64,000 nucleotides of DNA from Psettodes erumei. Its lineage: Eukaryota > Chordata > Actinopteri > Pleuronectiformes > Psettodidae. The notes below the pieces were generated by a model. It had not been told where the DNA came from and ran no database searches. It saw only the letters and a program-made list of their open reading frames with translations. The translations under genes and the position numbers were made by a program. Below are positions 52,641-64,000 of the stretch, one piece after another. Every line of letters begins with the position of its first letter. The first letter of the stretch is position 1. Location of the stretch: NCBI GenBank assembly GCA_016785225.1, contig JAFBJZ010000603.1, positions 1,403,001-1,467,000 of the forward strand, written 5' to 3'.

Positions 52641-53472
52641 GGATCGACAGGCTGGATGTCAGTCCAGACTCGGCCCAGACGACCTGTAGATCGTTCAGTT
52701 ACACTCTGCAAGAAGAAGTGACCTGGACTGTGATTAAATTTAACAAAGTGCTTCCTACTTTTTCATAGAATATTCAAATCTTATTGAAAAAGAAGATAAT
52801 AATTGAATGACTGTGATGTTCTGTGAGGCCTCAGGGTCTTTTTTTGTTTAACTGTTGCAGTGTTTTATAATGTGTGGTAGTGATGAATGGCTAGCCATTG
52901 CATAGCTGTCTTATTATCAATGCTTTGTGCTACTATTCTGAAAAATACTGAATATTGCAGCTTATGAGGCCTTGATGCTTGAATGCGTGGTATTTTATGA
53001 CTGCACTGACTTTTTTTTTCCCCACAGTGCTCTTTTTCCACATCTGACCTCGGGGAAACAGCAAAGCAGGGAGACCTTGGTAATCAAATTTATTTGACAG
53101 GGAAGCATCTTAAAAGCTGTGCTGCAGACTAGCCTTTAGTTCAAGGCTTTTGAGAAAGGAGGAGGGGGAGACGCTGAAATACCTATGAAACACACTTTAG
53201 AAAAATGGCATCTCCTTGATCTATCTGACCAAGTTGGCACTGAAAAATGACTTGATTAATTGGAAAATTATAAAGTCTGTTTTAGTTAGGAAGTCTTTTT
53301 GATCTTGAAGGGTATCTTTGTATCTGTGTATGCGCCTGTGCGTCAGTGTGTGTGAGCTCTGTGGGTTTCTTCACATCCAGAATGACACTAGGTAAGGAAG
53401 GGCAGGGAAGGGGACACACTCCCAGAAGGAATCCAAATCTGCAACCTGATGCCCCCATGCCTTCATCTAACA

Positions 53473-53484
53473 CCCCCCCCCCCC
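53473..53484. repeat. Poly-C tract of 12
   Basis: A C homopolymer followed by CA units. Confidence 0.9.
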
Positions 53485-53579
53485 GACACACACACACTCA
53501 CTCGCTCACTCACTCTGATGAGCCCATCCATCCATCTCCTTGACATGATTGTTCCTCTCTTGTTACTTTATGTTCTAAT

Positions 53580-53800
53580 CCATCAGCTATGAGTAAAACG
53601 GCAATTACACCGGGCCATCGATGCAGCCAGCAGACAGAGTCAGAATTATGGCATGGTGCATTACTGCAAATTGCTATTAAAGTTCCTTTTTTCCTCTAGA
53701 GCGTGGGGAGAAAGTGGAGAGTAATGGACACTCATAATAAGGCGCATCATTAGGATAGATATAGTCATCTCACAGTTTTAATTGCAGCCTGCAAATTTTC
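53580..53800. promoter_or_regulatory. Candidate conserved non-coding element
   Basis: ACGGCAATTACACCGGGCCA, TTACTGCAAATTGCTATTAAA, ACTCATAATAAGGCGCATCA and CAGTTTTAATTGCAGCC share ATTA and TGCAAAT cores. No open frame or simple repeat. Enhancer role is inference. Confidence 0.3.
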
Positions 53801-55791
53801 CAATACATGCATGGGTATCCTGCATAGTTTGAGTTGTGGTTTTCCTCTTACCGCCCACTTTGCTCCTGAAGTCAGAGCTCCCACTTTGTTTTAACTGACT
53901 GTGCTACATCTACCTATGTTTGCCACTGCTTCTTCTTCTTCTTCTTTTTTCTTATCATTTTAACCGCATATTTCCCCAGGAACTTATTTGCAGCCGGCCG
54001 ACACCAGCTGGGATGCATCGTTGCCGATTTACAAGATGATTTTTCATGATCTCGTCTGCGATAATGCACACTTAAAGGTGAAACTGCAAAATGAAACATG
54101 GCTTTACTTCGTGAATGATACATGAAACTCTGTGAAGAACAGTCCCAAATTCAATCACTTAATGAGCAACAGAATAACCTGCTGTTGTCATGCGTATATG
54201 GGGGAAAAAATAACACGCGGTTGAAAACGGGAGAAAATAGCATATGGTAAAAAAAAAAAGAGAGAGGGAGTGATAGAGGATAGATGGAGGGAAAGGTGAA
54301 GTGATGAGCAGCGTCCTATAAGCCAGTGCTCGAGGAGATAGATGGATGGCGCGTGTGTGTGGGTGGAGTTGTCCTTGGTGTGGTGCTGATTGTGTATGAG
54401 GTGGTGCTCAGCAGGACAGATGGTGCTCGTGGGCAGATGAGTGAATAATGATGTTTCACCACAGTGCAGTAATTACCTGCTCTTCGGCCCTCTCTGCAGC
54501 CTGCATGGCCGCATGGCTGCATGCATGCCTGCAAATGGACGCTCGCACGCCCTAACAAATACACACATTCATGCATGCCCTCATGAATCTTCATATCCGG
54601 CTTCCTGCACATATACACATTAATACTAACATATACAATACTGACAACACTGTTCTCCCACTCCCGTGATTGATCGAGAGGTGCAACGCCCTGCGACGCA
54701 TCTCTGTATGAGAGATTTCAACACATGCTTTAAATCGGGCTCAAGCTATGCACCTGAATTTGAAAAACCCCGACTGAAATACGAGGGTATGGAGATTTTA
54801 TGTCTCCAGCACTAGAAAATGTTGGGATACTTAATGAATCCTGCAGCTGGAATTCAGCCCCTGAAAAAATAATATTTTTAATGCTGTTGAATAAATTGCA
54901 GGCATATTGTAAAGCATACTTTGTACCCTTTTGGGAGTGAAATAACATGACCCAAACAGATGGACAACATCACAGTCACCTGACATGACTCTGGGTCTGG
55001 TTCTATAAGGTTGTATGCGTGTTTACAATACAGTAACTTCACTTTCAATGATAATGATGCGGTTTCGACTTTACTTCCTATTTGTTCGATTTCTCTGGCA
55101 TTTGGGCATGACAGAGGGAAAAAGGCAAATGATCTTGGCCTGCTGCTCCATCAGCCACAATTGATAGTGTTTGCTGATGGGAAGCCAGTGAGAGATTGTG
55201 TCCTTGTTGCTGCACCTTGTAACTTCCACTGGTTGTTTTGGGCAGATTAAAGTGGTAAAATAAAGCTGTATTTCCTAAATAATGTTTAATACATTCTTGC
55301 AAATGAAGTAGAAGGGATAGAGATTTACGTACATGAGCCTGTGCCCTTCGTGCTTTGCTCAATAAAGTATTAGTGGAAAACATTTTTCTCTTTCAGGTTT
55401 TTAAGACGCTTGTATCAATATTTTTGCTCTAATAACTTGCCCAAAACTTTCCTGCTCTGATTTACTCTCACCACTCTCTGTGTAATTTCCACCAGCAGCA
55501 GGAACGGTTATGTCGCGGCACTCCCAGCACTTAGTAAAGGTTAGAGAAAAGATCACGGCCTGGTTTAATGCAGAAAAAGTGAACAGTGACTTCATGTGAC
55601 CAAAACATGTGACCAAAAACAATCTTGCTGCTTGTAATGTGCAGCACTTTGAAGGCAGCACAGTTTGTGAGGCTGACTTCAGTTTCTACCCAACGCAGTC
55701 CTCATTGGGTGTGAAAGTTAGGTCACAGAAAAGTTAAAGTGGCAAAGGAAGAAAGATGAACCTGTGGTATGTGATGAATTTATGACCAAGC
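53801..55791. other. Intergenic DNA, nothing recognised
   Basis: Includes a TTC-rich tract (53932-53950) and an A/GA-rich tract (54248-54280). No supported gene. Confidence 0.45.
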
Positions 55792-55813
55792 CACACACAC
55801 ACACACACACACA
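55792..55813. repeat. (CA)n microsatellite
   Basis: A pure CA run of about eleven units. Confidence 0.95.
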
Positions 55814-58062
55814 TATAGACAGACACAGGAGCTGGCAGGTCAGACAATGACGAGACTACCAAACAGAGGTTTTTTATGTGCTGCTGTGTTTTAGATGTCC
55901 AGTCGAGCTCCTTAAAAAAGCCCGCTCTCCCTCTGCCCTGTGCCTTGTTCTGGGTACAGATGGGTGGGGTTTTGTTTCATCGAGAATGAGTTTTTATTTT
56001 ATTTATTTATTCACTTGTTTACTTGCTTACTGGGGCACAACAAAATATTGCTGTTGCCCCAGTAAATGAGGACTAACGGCACCCTTGGCAAAGAAGCAGG
56101 CACAAGGAAGGGAGGGATATTTCCCTAAATGATTAATGCTCAACTATCTGAGCTTCACACAACACTTTGTAAGAGGCACCAAAGTGTGTCAGACCACCAC
56201 GGGTCACGCAGAATACCAACGTCTTTGTGACAGGTTGTAATATATCAGGCACCTTGTCGGCTGCAGAATCGCTCTGTCCTTGAGGTGAAGAACTATTGTA
56301 AAATGTTAACAGAAGCTTATATTCACACAGTCAGATTATTTACCCTGTTGTCTTGCCTGCACTCATGGATCCTTTTGGCTACAGTATGCTTGTTTTTGTT
56401 TGCATATCCTTTCAGAAATTTCATCTCGCTGTCAGCTCATTTGCATAGAGTTAGGGTTATTGGTGTGGCTTGGTGCTCTGGAGATTTGTTGGTGGTATAC
56501 TCTTCTGACATGTAAACCGCTGTTTGTAAAATATTTCTTCACTGTATTATAAATTCTAAAATACTGACACAAAATGAAAAAAAAAGTCTTAAGAGTTTAG
56601 TTTCATCTCGTGTGTTGTTTTATGATCAGTCCTTTGGGTTTAAGTGAGCAAAGAAGCACACACGTATTAGCAGACGCCAGCTGACTGAGTTTTATAGTTG
56701 ATAAAATATTTAAGGTAGTTGCTGCAGCACTGAACACTCCCAGGTGCTATTGTGTGGAATTTTATAATAAATCTCCTGGTTGAGCTGGATTTAAGAGTCA
56801 CCTCTCAACCCAACTCTGTTCTCATTCTACCTCATTCACCAGACTCACTGACTGAACAGTTTCATTTGATAAATAACAGTTTCTCTACACTTTGAAGAGG
56901 ACTGTTTCTACATTTAAAATAAAAAGAGAAGAAAAGTTTGATTCACCTTGAGATCCTGGTGTGGTATGACTGCTCCCACTACTCTTCTGGATCAAGACAT
57001 GGCAAACTGAAAATCAATTTTTACCACTCCTTTGAAATCAGGTGGAGTTTGTGATGTGCATTTACAGATAAATTTAAAGCTGCACCAATCGATATTTTAT
57101 TATTATTGTTATTATTATTAACAGTGGGTCAAATGACAGAATGCAGTATAAGAGATGATGCTCAAAGTGACAAACCAACAGAGAATTATCACACTGCTGC
57201 ATTCCCTTTAGCACCCAGGGGTGTTATAGCAAGTTTTAGCTCATTGTTTTGGACTTAAAGCCAATCTCACCCCCCAAACATCAACACAACAACTTCCAGC
57301 AGGTCACCATTTGCAGTGAAAAAGCTATGATAAACCCAGTGTATGGTACCTGTCAAGTAATTGGAAGACATGCAAAGTTAGCACCTAGCCAAAGAACATG
57401 GAGCATTTAGTGACTAAAGAAGGATGATAATTTCGTCAAGGGTTCGTCAAAGCCAAAATATTACACTTACGTTTGACAAATGGACATAAACACAACTCAA
57501 ACTCTTATGTTGCTTCTCATCTGTTTACAGTTGGCCAAACCTGCCAGGAATAAATTCTTGCAGATTTAAAATAAAATGTCTCATTAGATTAAAAAAAAAA
57601 CAACAACAACAAAATAATAGCAATGTTTTCCACACAATGGCCAATTCACTGTCTTTCCACTATATGAATGTGGTGCTGTGATTGCGGAAACTGTCATCCT
57701 TTAAAGCCGGTAATCACAGCACCAAATCCCAGGACTGGTAAGTCTTAGATACTCTACACATCAATTAGGAGCTGGTTTCCAGAGCTCTATGTGCTACCTC
57801 ATTAAATAAGGGCTCATATCTACAGTATAGTATATGCAAGGCAGTGCGGCACTTGCAGGTCACCAGTTAGCTACTCTACATTCTGCAGCTGTCTTCCCCT
57901 GGTCCAGACACCAACCACTTCATCAAAATCAGCTGCTGGAAAGTCACACAAATTACCCGAAGGAACCTACTACAGAGCTTGAAATACCAATCAATTTCAC
58001 CGCTATCGCAGCTGATGTCATATGCGGTAAACACTGCTGTGCATAGCTTATGCTAATGACTC
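55814..58062. other. Intergenic DNA, nothing recognised
   Basis: AT-rich with a TTATT-type tract near 57098-57120 and a poly-A/CAA tract at 57590-57615. Confidence 0.45.
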
Positions 58063-58095
58063 GGGGTGGGGGGTGGGGGTGGGGGGGGGGTCGGG
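58063..58095 (+). repeat. G-rich tract, G-quadruplex-prone
   Basis: Successive G-runs of four or more separated by single T bases, ending in a G run of about ten and TCGGG. On the plus strand it meets the simple four-run quadruplex pattern. Confidence 0.8.
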
Positions 58096-58760
58096 TGAGA
58101 GATGGTCCTTAGATGATAACGTCCTTTATCGCGGTTGGTTACGTGATGAGTACTGTTGGAACAGGCCAAATAAATTTGCCCTTGGGATGCAATAGACTGA
58201 AAACTGGATCTACGCAGCTAACTGTAGAACATAGGATTATGGCTTTCTCTTGCAATGCACAAGAGAGACCTCAGGGATCTGTGCTTCAAAACATGTTAAA
58301 GACAACAGAGGGGATGGTGTTATCACGTTGTAGATTTCTAACAGTTGCTGTAATTGGTGCAATGTACATCCCAAGAAAGCTGTTGTTTTTTTGTAATCCC
58401 CTCATTGTAATGATTAAATACTACTGCAATCGCACATCATTAACGAGGTCTCGCGCTTTCACGGCACTTTACAAGTTTGTTGGCTGCAACAGTTCTAACA
58501 GGATTTTTCAGTCTCTGCCTATTCAGGCTCGGGGAATGAAAAGAGGAAGGAGAAAATGAAAATCCGGCTTTGTTTCTCTCACAAGATGTTTGAAAGTGAG
58601 AAAATGAAACCAGTTGTCAGGATGTTTTTGATTGGGCTCACATTTGGATGAAACTCTGAGCCTGCCGAGGCAGTGACCTGTCAATATGCTAGCCTGCACA
58701 GCACAAGTGTGTCCCCCTCTGATCCTCCCCCACCTCCTTCCTGGGCTCCTCTCACTCTCA

Positions 58761-58800
58761 GGGGGTTGGGGGGGTAGGGGGGGTGGGGGTGGGTGGGGGG
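58761..58800 (+). repeat. G-rich tract, G-quadruplex-prone
   Basis: Six G-runs of three to seven, separated by TT, TA or T over 40 bp on the plus strand. It lies only about 0.7 kb from a similar tract. Confidence 0.85.
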
Positions 58801-60589
58801 TACCCTCATCTCAAAGGCCACTGCGTCACTCAGTCTACACATGCTATTTTCAGGAGGAAGAAAAGTTGTGAGTCTCTTCCTCCCTCTGATTTCCACCTCT
58901 TTTTCATCTTTGCTCTCCCATTCCCCATAGGCTATGTAGTGTTGGTGGACTTGTTGCAGATATAGCATACTCTCTCTTCAACACACCCTACTTATATCTC
59001 CCAGGAGCATCACAGAAAGCTTGCTGGAAGCAGTGAGCATTTGTAGCCGCTTCGCTGTCGTGAGCTGCTGGACTGAAGAGGTGCGTTGGATGAAAATGAG
59101 TGTGCCACCTGCATTTAGGGGCAAAATCGGACAAAAATAGAATGCAATTTATCCACTTTTGCCTGTATTCCTAACTTTTCTTTAAATGCAAGTGTGGAAG
59201 TTGAGATGGTTTTCTTCAACAACTCAATCTTTTACTACAGTTTTGGAGAACAGATGTAAGGGTTCTCACATTGATTTCTTTAGCAGTTACCCCAAAGTAG
59301 AGCCTTTGTTAACGCCATAAAAGAAAACATAAAGTGGACTTCAACAGGCTTACTTCTCTTTTTTATCTGTGAAAAAGCTACTCAGACTGTAGACTCTGCA
59401 GACTTGTGCTTTGAAATGGACACCTATGAACATGGATGTACACACTCACAGGTGGGGCATGTGAAACAGAGGATGGAGGTTTTTTTTTTTTTTGGTAAAG
59501 GGCGTTAGAGGTGTGTGTATGTGTGTGTCTGTGCCTCTTCCTGGGCTGATCTGAAACTAAAGTGGCAGGTCTGATCTTCTAAAGGTCATCCGTGACATCA
59601 GGACTGGGCTGCTTTAGGCTTGATGCGTATTGGTGCTGATAGCTGCACCGCTGGTGAAAACTCTGTCCTCTCTCTCTCTCCTTTGCTTTTCTTTCCCCAT
59701 GTATATACACACAAATAAGGACACGTGCACGTGGGGAAGCATGCCTCAGGTATTTAGTGTGTCTGAAAAGGTCAGTCCCGCTCATTCCCTTCTCTTTACT
59801 GCTGACCAGTGGGAGTGTACGATAAAAGCTTTCATGATGTCCCGTCATGCAGGAGGAAGTGTGTGTGCGTGTTTGTTGGTGATTATGGGTGTGCGCGTGT
59901 GCCTGCATCCCATTCCGACTCCTTTCACCGGAACAAAAGTTAGGAGAGGGACAAGTCAGGTCAAAGTCAACAAAACAGGCGCTCATACACTAATAGAGAC
60001 TTTCACCTTTCACCGGTCACGTCTTTCTTACAGCTGACACTTTAGCTGTCGTACAGTCTTTAAAAAAATAGATGGAAATTTTGGAAAATACGCTTGTCTG
60101 CTTTCTTACAGAGAAGACTGATACCACTGTCATATCATATATTATGAAATGGTGTCCTTTGTTTAATTCAGTAGTAATGAGAACCAGGTCTTTATTCATG
60201 GTCATTCAAGTTCAGCGTCATACTCACCACCCAGAGATACTCACAAAAATAATTGCAGGTTTGTTTGTTTTTTCTGTTCATTATTTTCAATTTATCACAT
60301 CCAGTAGATTTTTTCATTCATTTGACCCATCACTGGTCACATTACCACATAAGAAAATTCAAAGGAAGTGTTGAGTTTTATAGATGGCAGTTAAACATCG
60401 ATCAGGAAACAAGGAAATGCTGAAATTGATAAGTGGATGAATCAGTGGATGAAATTTTTGTTAAAAACTGAAACTCAGAGCAGCAAAGTGATGAGTATGA
60501 TGGGACTCAATTGTATTGAGAGAAGTAGTGCTGTGGAAATGAACATTATGGTTAGTTTACCATGTGATGGCATGGGTAGATTATTAAAT
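58801..60589. other. Intergenic DNA, nothing recognised
   Basis: No gene-like content. A poly-T tract lies at 59481-59492, followed by TG-rich sequence. Confidence 0.45.
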
Positions 60590-60830
60590 CGGCCCCTGGG
60601 TCCATTCAGCAATCTCTACTGGTGCCTCTGTTGGAGGCGATTGTTGAAAGCAAAAGCTTACAACGAGACTCAGAATAACCACAAAGAGACTCAAAACACC
60701 CATCAAGAAAATGAGCACAAAATACTACATAGTACAAAGAGATTCATGTCTGGGGCTCCTGCTCCTATGTTGGAAGAGTGGAGGGCCGATTGCTTATCTG
60801 TGCCCATGGGTCCATTGTCTCATAACATAT
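60590..60830. repeat. Degraded teleost interspersed repeat with ACAAAGAGAC-type tandem units
   Basis: GGCCCCTGGGTCCATTCAGC at the left edge and CCCATGGGTCCATTGTCTCA at the right edge flank tandem-like units of about 20 bp (AACGAGACTCAGAATAACCA, CAAAGAGACTCAAAACACCC). This matches from memory a fish repeat with 'aaatgactacaaagagac' units between 'ggccccaggggccc' segments. Family name and limits are uncertain. Confidence 0.45.
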
Positions 60831-61794
60831 ACAGTACATGTGTGAGAGTTGTTAACGTTGTAAATGGTTGGGTTTTTTTGCGTTTGTGTTCTTTTACCCA
60901 GCCTTAATTAGTAACCCTTTTTTTTTGCAATTATTCGAGTTCCAGGTTTTATAAAATAATTAAGTATCTTTCAATCCAATATAAAGCTAGAGTCGTGTTA
61001 ACTTATCTAACAATATCGGTTGCTTATTGCTTGCCTGAGAATTCAGTAAATCTTGTTGTCAGGAGGGATTTCACTTGGACAGACCCAGAATGGCTAGTGG
61101 CTTCCAAGCTAAGCTAACTGGCTACTGGCACCAGCTTCATGATTACTGCACAGCTATTTTCCAAAATGATATCCTTAATGTTGACATCATGTACACACAT
61201 CTCTAATATTCAATATAAATGTATTGTGAGAATATGGTTTAATAGCAAATGTTAGTCATGCTAGCTTGTAATCAAGCTTATTTTTTCACTCATTTTATTC
61301 AGACAGAAGGTCTTTAGAAGGGACAGTTTGACACATCTGTTAGCCCTCATGTTTAGGCCCTGTACCTGCGGTTGCTGCACACTGTATTTGTTCAACAAAC
61401 AACAGACTACTCAGTCAGATTTGGTGAAAAGTGGAGAGGTGAAGTCGAGGGCTTTCTGTTAATGTTAAGTAGTTTTTTCCCCCCACCAGAGCCTCTAAGC
61501 TCAGTGTTTTCTAATATCAGACACAGAGAAAGCATGGACTGACAGGACATCACCATGGCAACCACACTCATCAAGAACCACCGGAGATGCTTCCTGCTTT
61601 GGTGTGACTTTTTCCCTTAAACCTCAGAGGTTTCCAGCCATTGAGAGGTTTATTTCTCTTTGTTTTGTCCTTTCGTGCTTTTGCTGAGAATGATGAAATT
61701 TAGAGACATTTTTGTTTAACCTTCAAAAACTATGATGTAGGGACTTGCAGCTGCTGCCACCCTTTTTGGGAAAGCTGTGTACAACCCATCCCCG
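60831..61794. other. Intergenic DNA, nothing recognised
   Basis: AT-rich, no supported gene. Confidence 0.45.
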
Positions 61795-61818
61795 CACCAC
61801 CACCACCACCACCACCAC
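61795..61818. repeat. (CAC)n trinucleotide repeat
   Basis: About eight CAC units followed by CA-rich sequence. Confidence 0.92.
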
Positions 61819-64000
61819 ACACATACACTCATGCACACAGTCCATCTCCCTTTCCCTCACTGTCAGCCTGTGTCATGATGAAGGCTCTGTCACTCCATCC
61901 TTATTACCAGTGGAGAGGTCAGTGCAAGTTCACCCATTACATCGCTCAGACTCTGACAGCAGCATTCTCTGTGAAGAGAGAAAAAAGGAAAGGCACATTG
62001 AAAGAGGGAGAGAAGGAAAGAGGAAAAGAGAGAAATGATTCTAGTTTATGGGGGGCTATATCCCTCGAAGACGCCCTGTCTCCCACCGCCAGCCATTGTT
62101 GGTGTGAACTGAAACAGTCAGTCAACCAGCTGCGTCTTGTCTGTGTTTGCGTGCCATTTATTGAGATGTGGAGGTGCGGAGGAAAAGAAGAATGAGAGCA
62201 GTACAGCACATATCACAAGGTTGGGCCTGAGTGGTTCTGTGTCCAGAATACCAAAAGAAAAAAGAAACACTCAGAAAAATAAAAAAAGCAGCAGAGAATG
62301 GAGAAAGAAGGATCTCCCATATTCTTTTACAGGAGAATTTGTGTTTGTTGTTACCCAAACATCACAGGGCATTGATTTCCACAGAACTGGATATGGAGAC
62401 CCACATTTTTCGACTCCTTTTCAAGTGTTTGTTTGAGGAGCAGGTATTGAAATTTCTTCCTCTGCTGCACTATTTTCATCACACCTGGAGGGCATACAGC
62501 ACTGCTATTGAACATATGTAAGCTGCTTACCTTTTTTTCCCATACTTAAAAATTTTACTTTCCCCATTTGATCAATCACCTTTTTATTCAACACGACATC
62601 TATTTTGAGCCAGTATTCCACTTCTCTCTTCAGGAACTGCCCTCCCTCCCTCTTCACTTTGGACTTTGTCTCCCTTCCACCCTTTACACACCCCATTGGT
62701 GTTACCGAGAAAGGGAGCTCCACTGAGAAACCAGCGCCTGGGTTTCTTTCTAAATTCCTTTATCTCCCCAGGTGACCACACCTTTTCCTCCATCCCTTCC
62801 TCTGCCTTCAACTCCTTTTCACTTCTCTTGAAAGGAATAAGCCACAAAGGGAGTCATAGTGCAACGCAGAGGTCCTCTGCTCGCCTGAAGAGAAATGCAG
62901 GATAGAGAAAGGCCAAACTTTGTTTTATTATTGACATAATCCTAAAAGCTTGAGCCTGTGAAGCCAGATCAATTTTCTGCACCTTATCCTATTATTAAAA
63001 GCTGGCCTGAGGGCTAAGGAGACCAGATCTTACAAGGAGAAACAGAATAAGGGGAAAACACGCAGAGAGACAGATGGAGGTACACAAACACTAAGCTTCT
63101 CTCCAACTGGCTCTGGCTGATATAACATGTACCTAGTCTGAATTTGATTTCCCAATACTGTCATTAATAGATGAGCTAGCAGGGGCTGGGCTTGAGGCCC
63201 GTGGAGCTGGCAGGCCAGCTGTAATACTCGCGGACAGGAGTGAAGATAGAGACAATCACGGCTGCTATGAACAACACTTCATCACTGTCACGTTTGGGCA
63301 GAATTCAATTTGCAGATGTCGACCTCGCCCCCCCTCTGTCTCTGCGCCACGTCTGGATTGTGAGAAAGACACACACATATGTACACGTGTGCCCGCACAA
63401 ACCCATCACACATACACCAATACTGCACGCATGCTTTTTACAGTACGGCACCATATCAGGGAGATAACTGGTGTTGCACAGAATAATGCATGAAAAGAGG
63501 GAGTTGAAGAGGAAAGGAGATGCACTCCAAACCCTTTATGGTCCATATATATGCTCAGTGTGCTCCTCTATGAGCTTCATGCTTTCACAGTTTGGTGTAG
63601 TGTGAGTGGTGCATCACGTACATGGTGGAACAGAGAATTTAAACTTAAAATGTGTGCCCCAAAGCATTGACGTAAATAAATAAATAAAACATGAAAAACC
63701 TGGAGAGTTTACTTCTTTTAACTGTGCACAATGATGCACAATGTGTAATCAGTAATCAGAGGGATCTTTCACTGCAGGGTGTGAAATTTTAAAAGAGGTT
63801 TAGTGGGCATATTCTTAACAACAATAAAAGAAAGAATTTGTGATTCTCTTAATAGTTTGATTTTGCAGACTCCAGAAAACTGCCGACCAGGAAACAGTAT
63901 ATGGAAAAAAAATCACTCACCCTGCAATTAGCATAAATGATGAAGAGTTTAATCAACCAACCGCAAATTATGATGTGACACTAGGCAAGCATCAGCATTA
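61819..64000. other. Intergenic DNA to window end, nothing recognised
   Basis: Contains a purine-rich stretch (61975-62035). Also a repeat-free block near 63110-63240 with TGTCATTAATAGATGAGCTA, which could be a non-coding element. Short open frames have no resemblance to known proteins. Confidence 0.4.

Noticed and set aside
58113..58559. 148-codon plus-strand frame
   Set aside because: No recognisable family, no splice or promoter context, and surrounding DNA is ordinary intergenic; likely chance.
58980..59090. Exon-like stretch ending GAAGAG|GTGCGT
   Set aside because: A plausible donor and acceptor-like sequence occur, but there is no recognisable peptide and no partner exon; could at most be a non-coding exon.
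60437..60907. 156-codon plus-strand frame
   Set aside because: Most of it lies in a degraded interspersed repeat with tandem-like units; no family resemblance.
20000..64000. Search by eye for microRNAs known from the linked human 5q33-q35 region (miR-218, miR-103, miR-146)
   Set aside because: Their mature sequences were not seen on the plus strand; the minus strand was checked less thoroughly.

Overview
The window is vertebrate nuclear DNA, most likely from a teleost fish. Genes have short exons with GT-AG introns, CA/GT microsatellites are abundant, and the recognisable proteins are vertebrate orthologues with fish-type sequence. Three protein-coding genes occupy the first 20 kb; I find no convincing exon in the remaining 44 kb.

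Layout. (1) 29-5157, + strand: the last seven coding exons of cyfip2 (WAVE regulatory complex subunit), followed by a long AT-rich 3'UTR with possible poly(A) signals at 6998 and 7244. (2) 7655-9129: a broken 5'-truncated non-LTR retrotransposon of the R2/R4-like class (restriction-like endonuclease), ending in a palindrome and followed by a 121-bp (AC)n tract. (3) 9621-16243, + strand: a complete 20-coding-exon hmmr gene (RHAMM, spindle and hyaluronan-associated coiled coil), with a CCAAT plus CHR promoter typical of G2/M genes. (4) 17081-18131, - strand: a two-coding-exon preproinsulin gene, tail to tail with hmmr, with a 5'UTR exon near 19468-19560 and a TATA box at 19588. The sequence looks like the divergent teleost insulin paralogue (insb). 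(5) About 19.7-64 kb: a gene-poor region with microsatellites, a second piece of the same retrotransposon family (37030-37880, - strand), a few degraded interspersed repeats, G-rich tracts, CTCF-like motifs, and several AT-rich low-repeat blocks with clustered homeodomain-type ATTA cores that are candidate conserved non-coding elements.

The three genes do not form a pathway. Cyfip2 controls actin nucleation, Hmmr controls spindles and microtubules, and insulin is a secreted hormone. The insulin gene holds the most unusual protein: Asp instead of Asn at the A-chain C-terminus, a lengthened B chain, and an internal Lys-Arg in the C-peptide. No prokaryotic features, CRISPR arrays or rRNA genes were seen. 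Exon limits were set by hand from splice signals, reading frame and remembered family sequence; no alignment was run.
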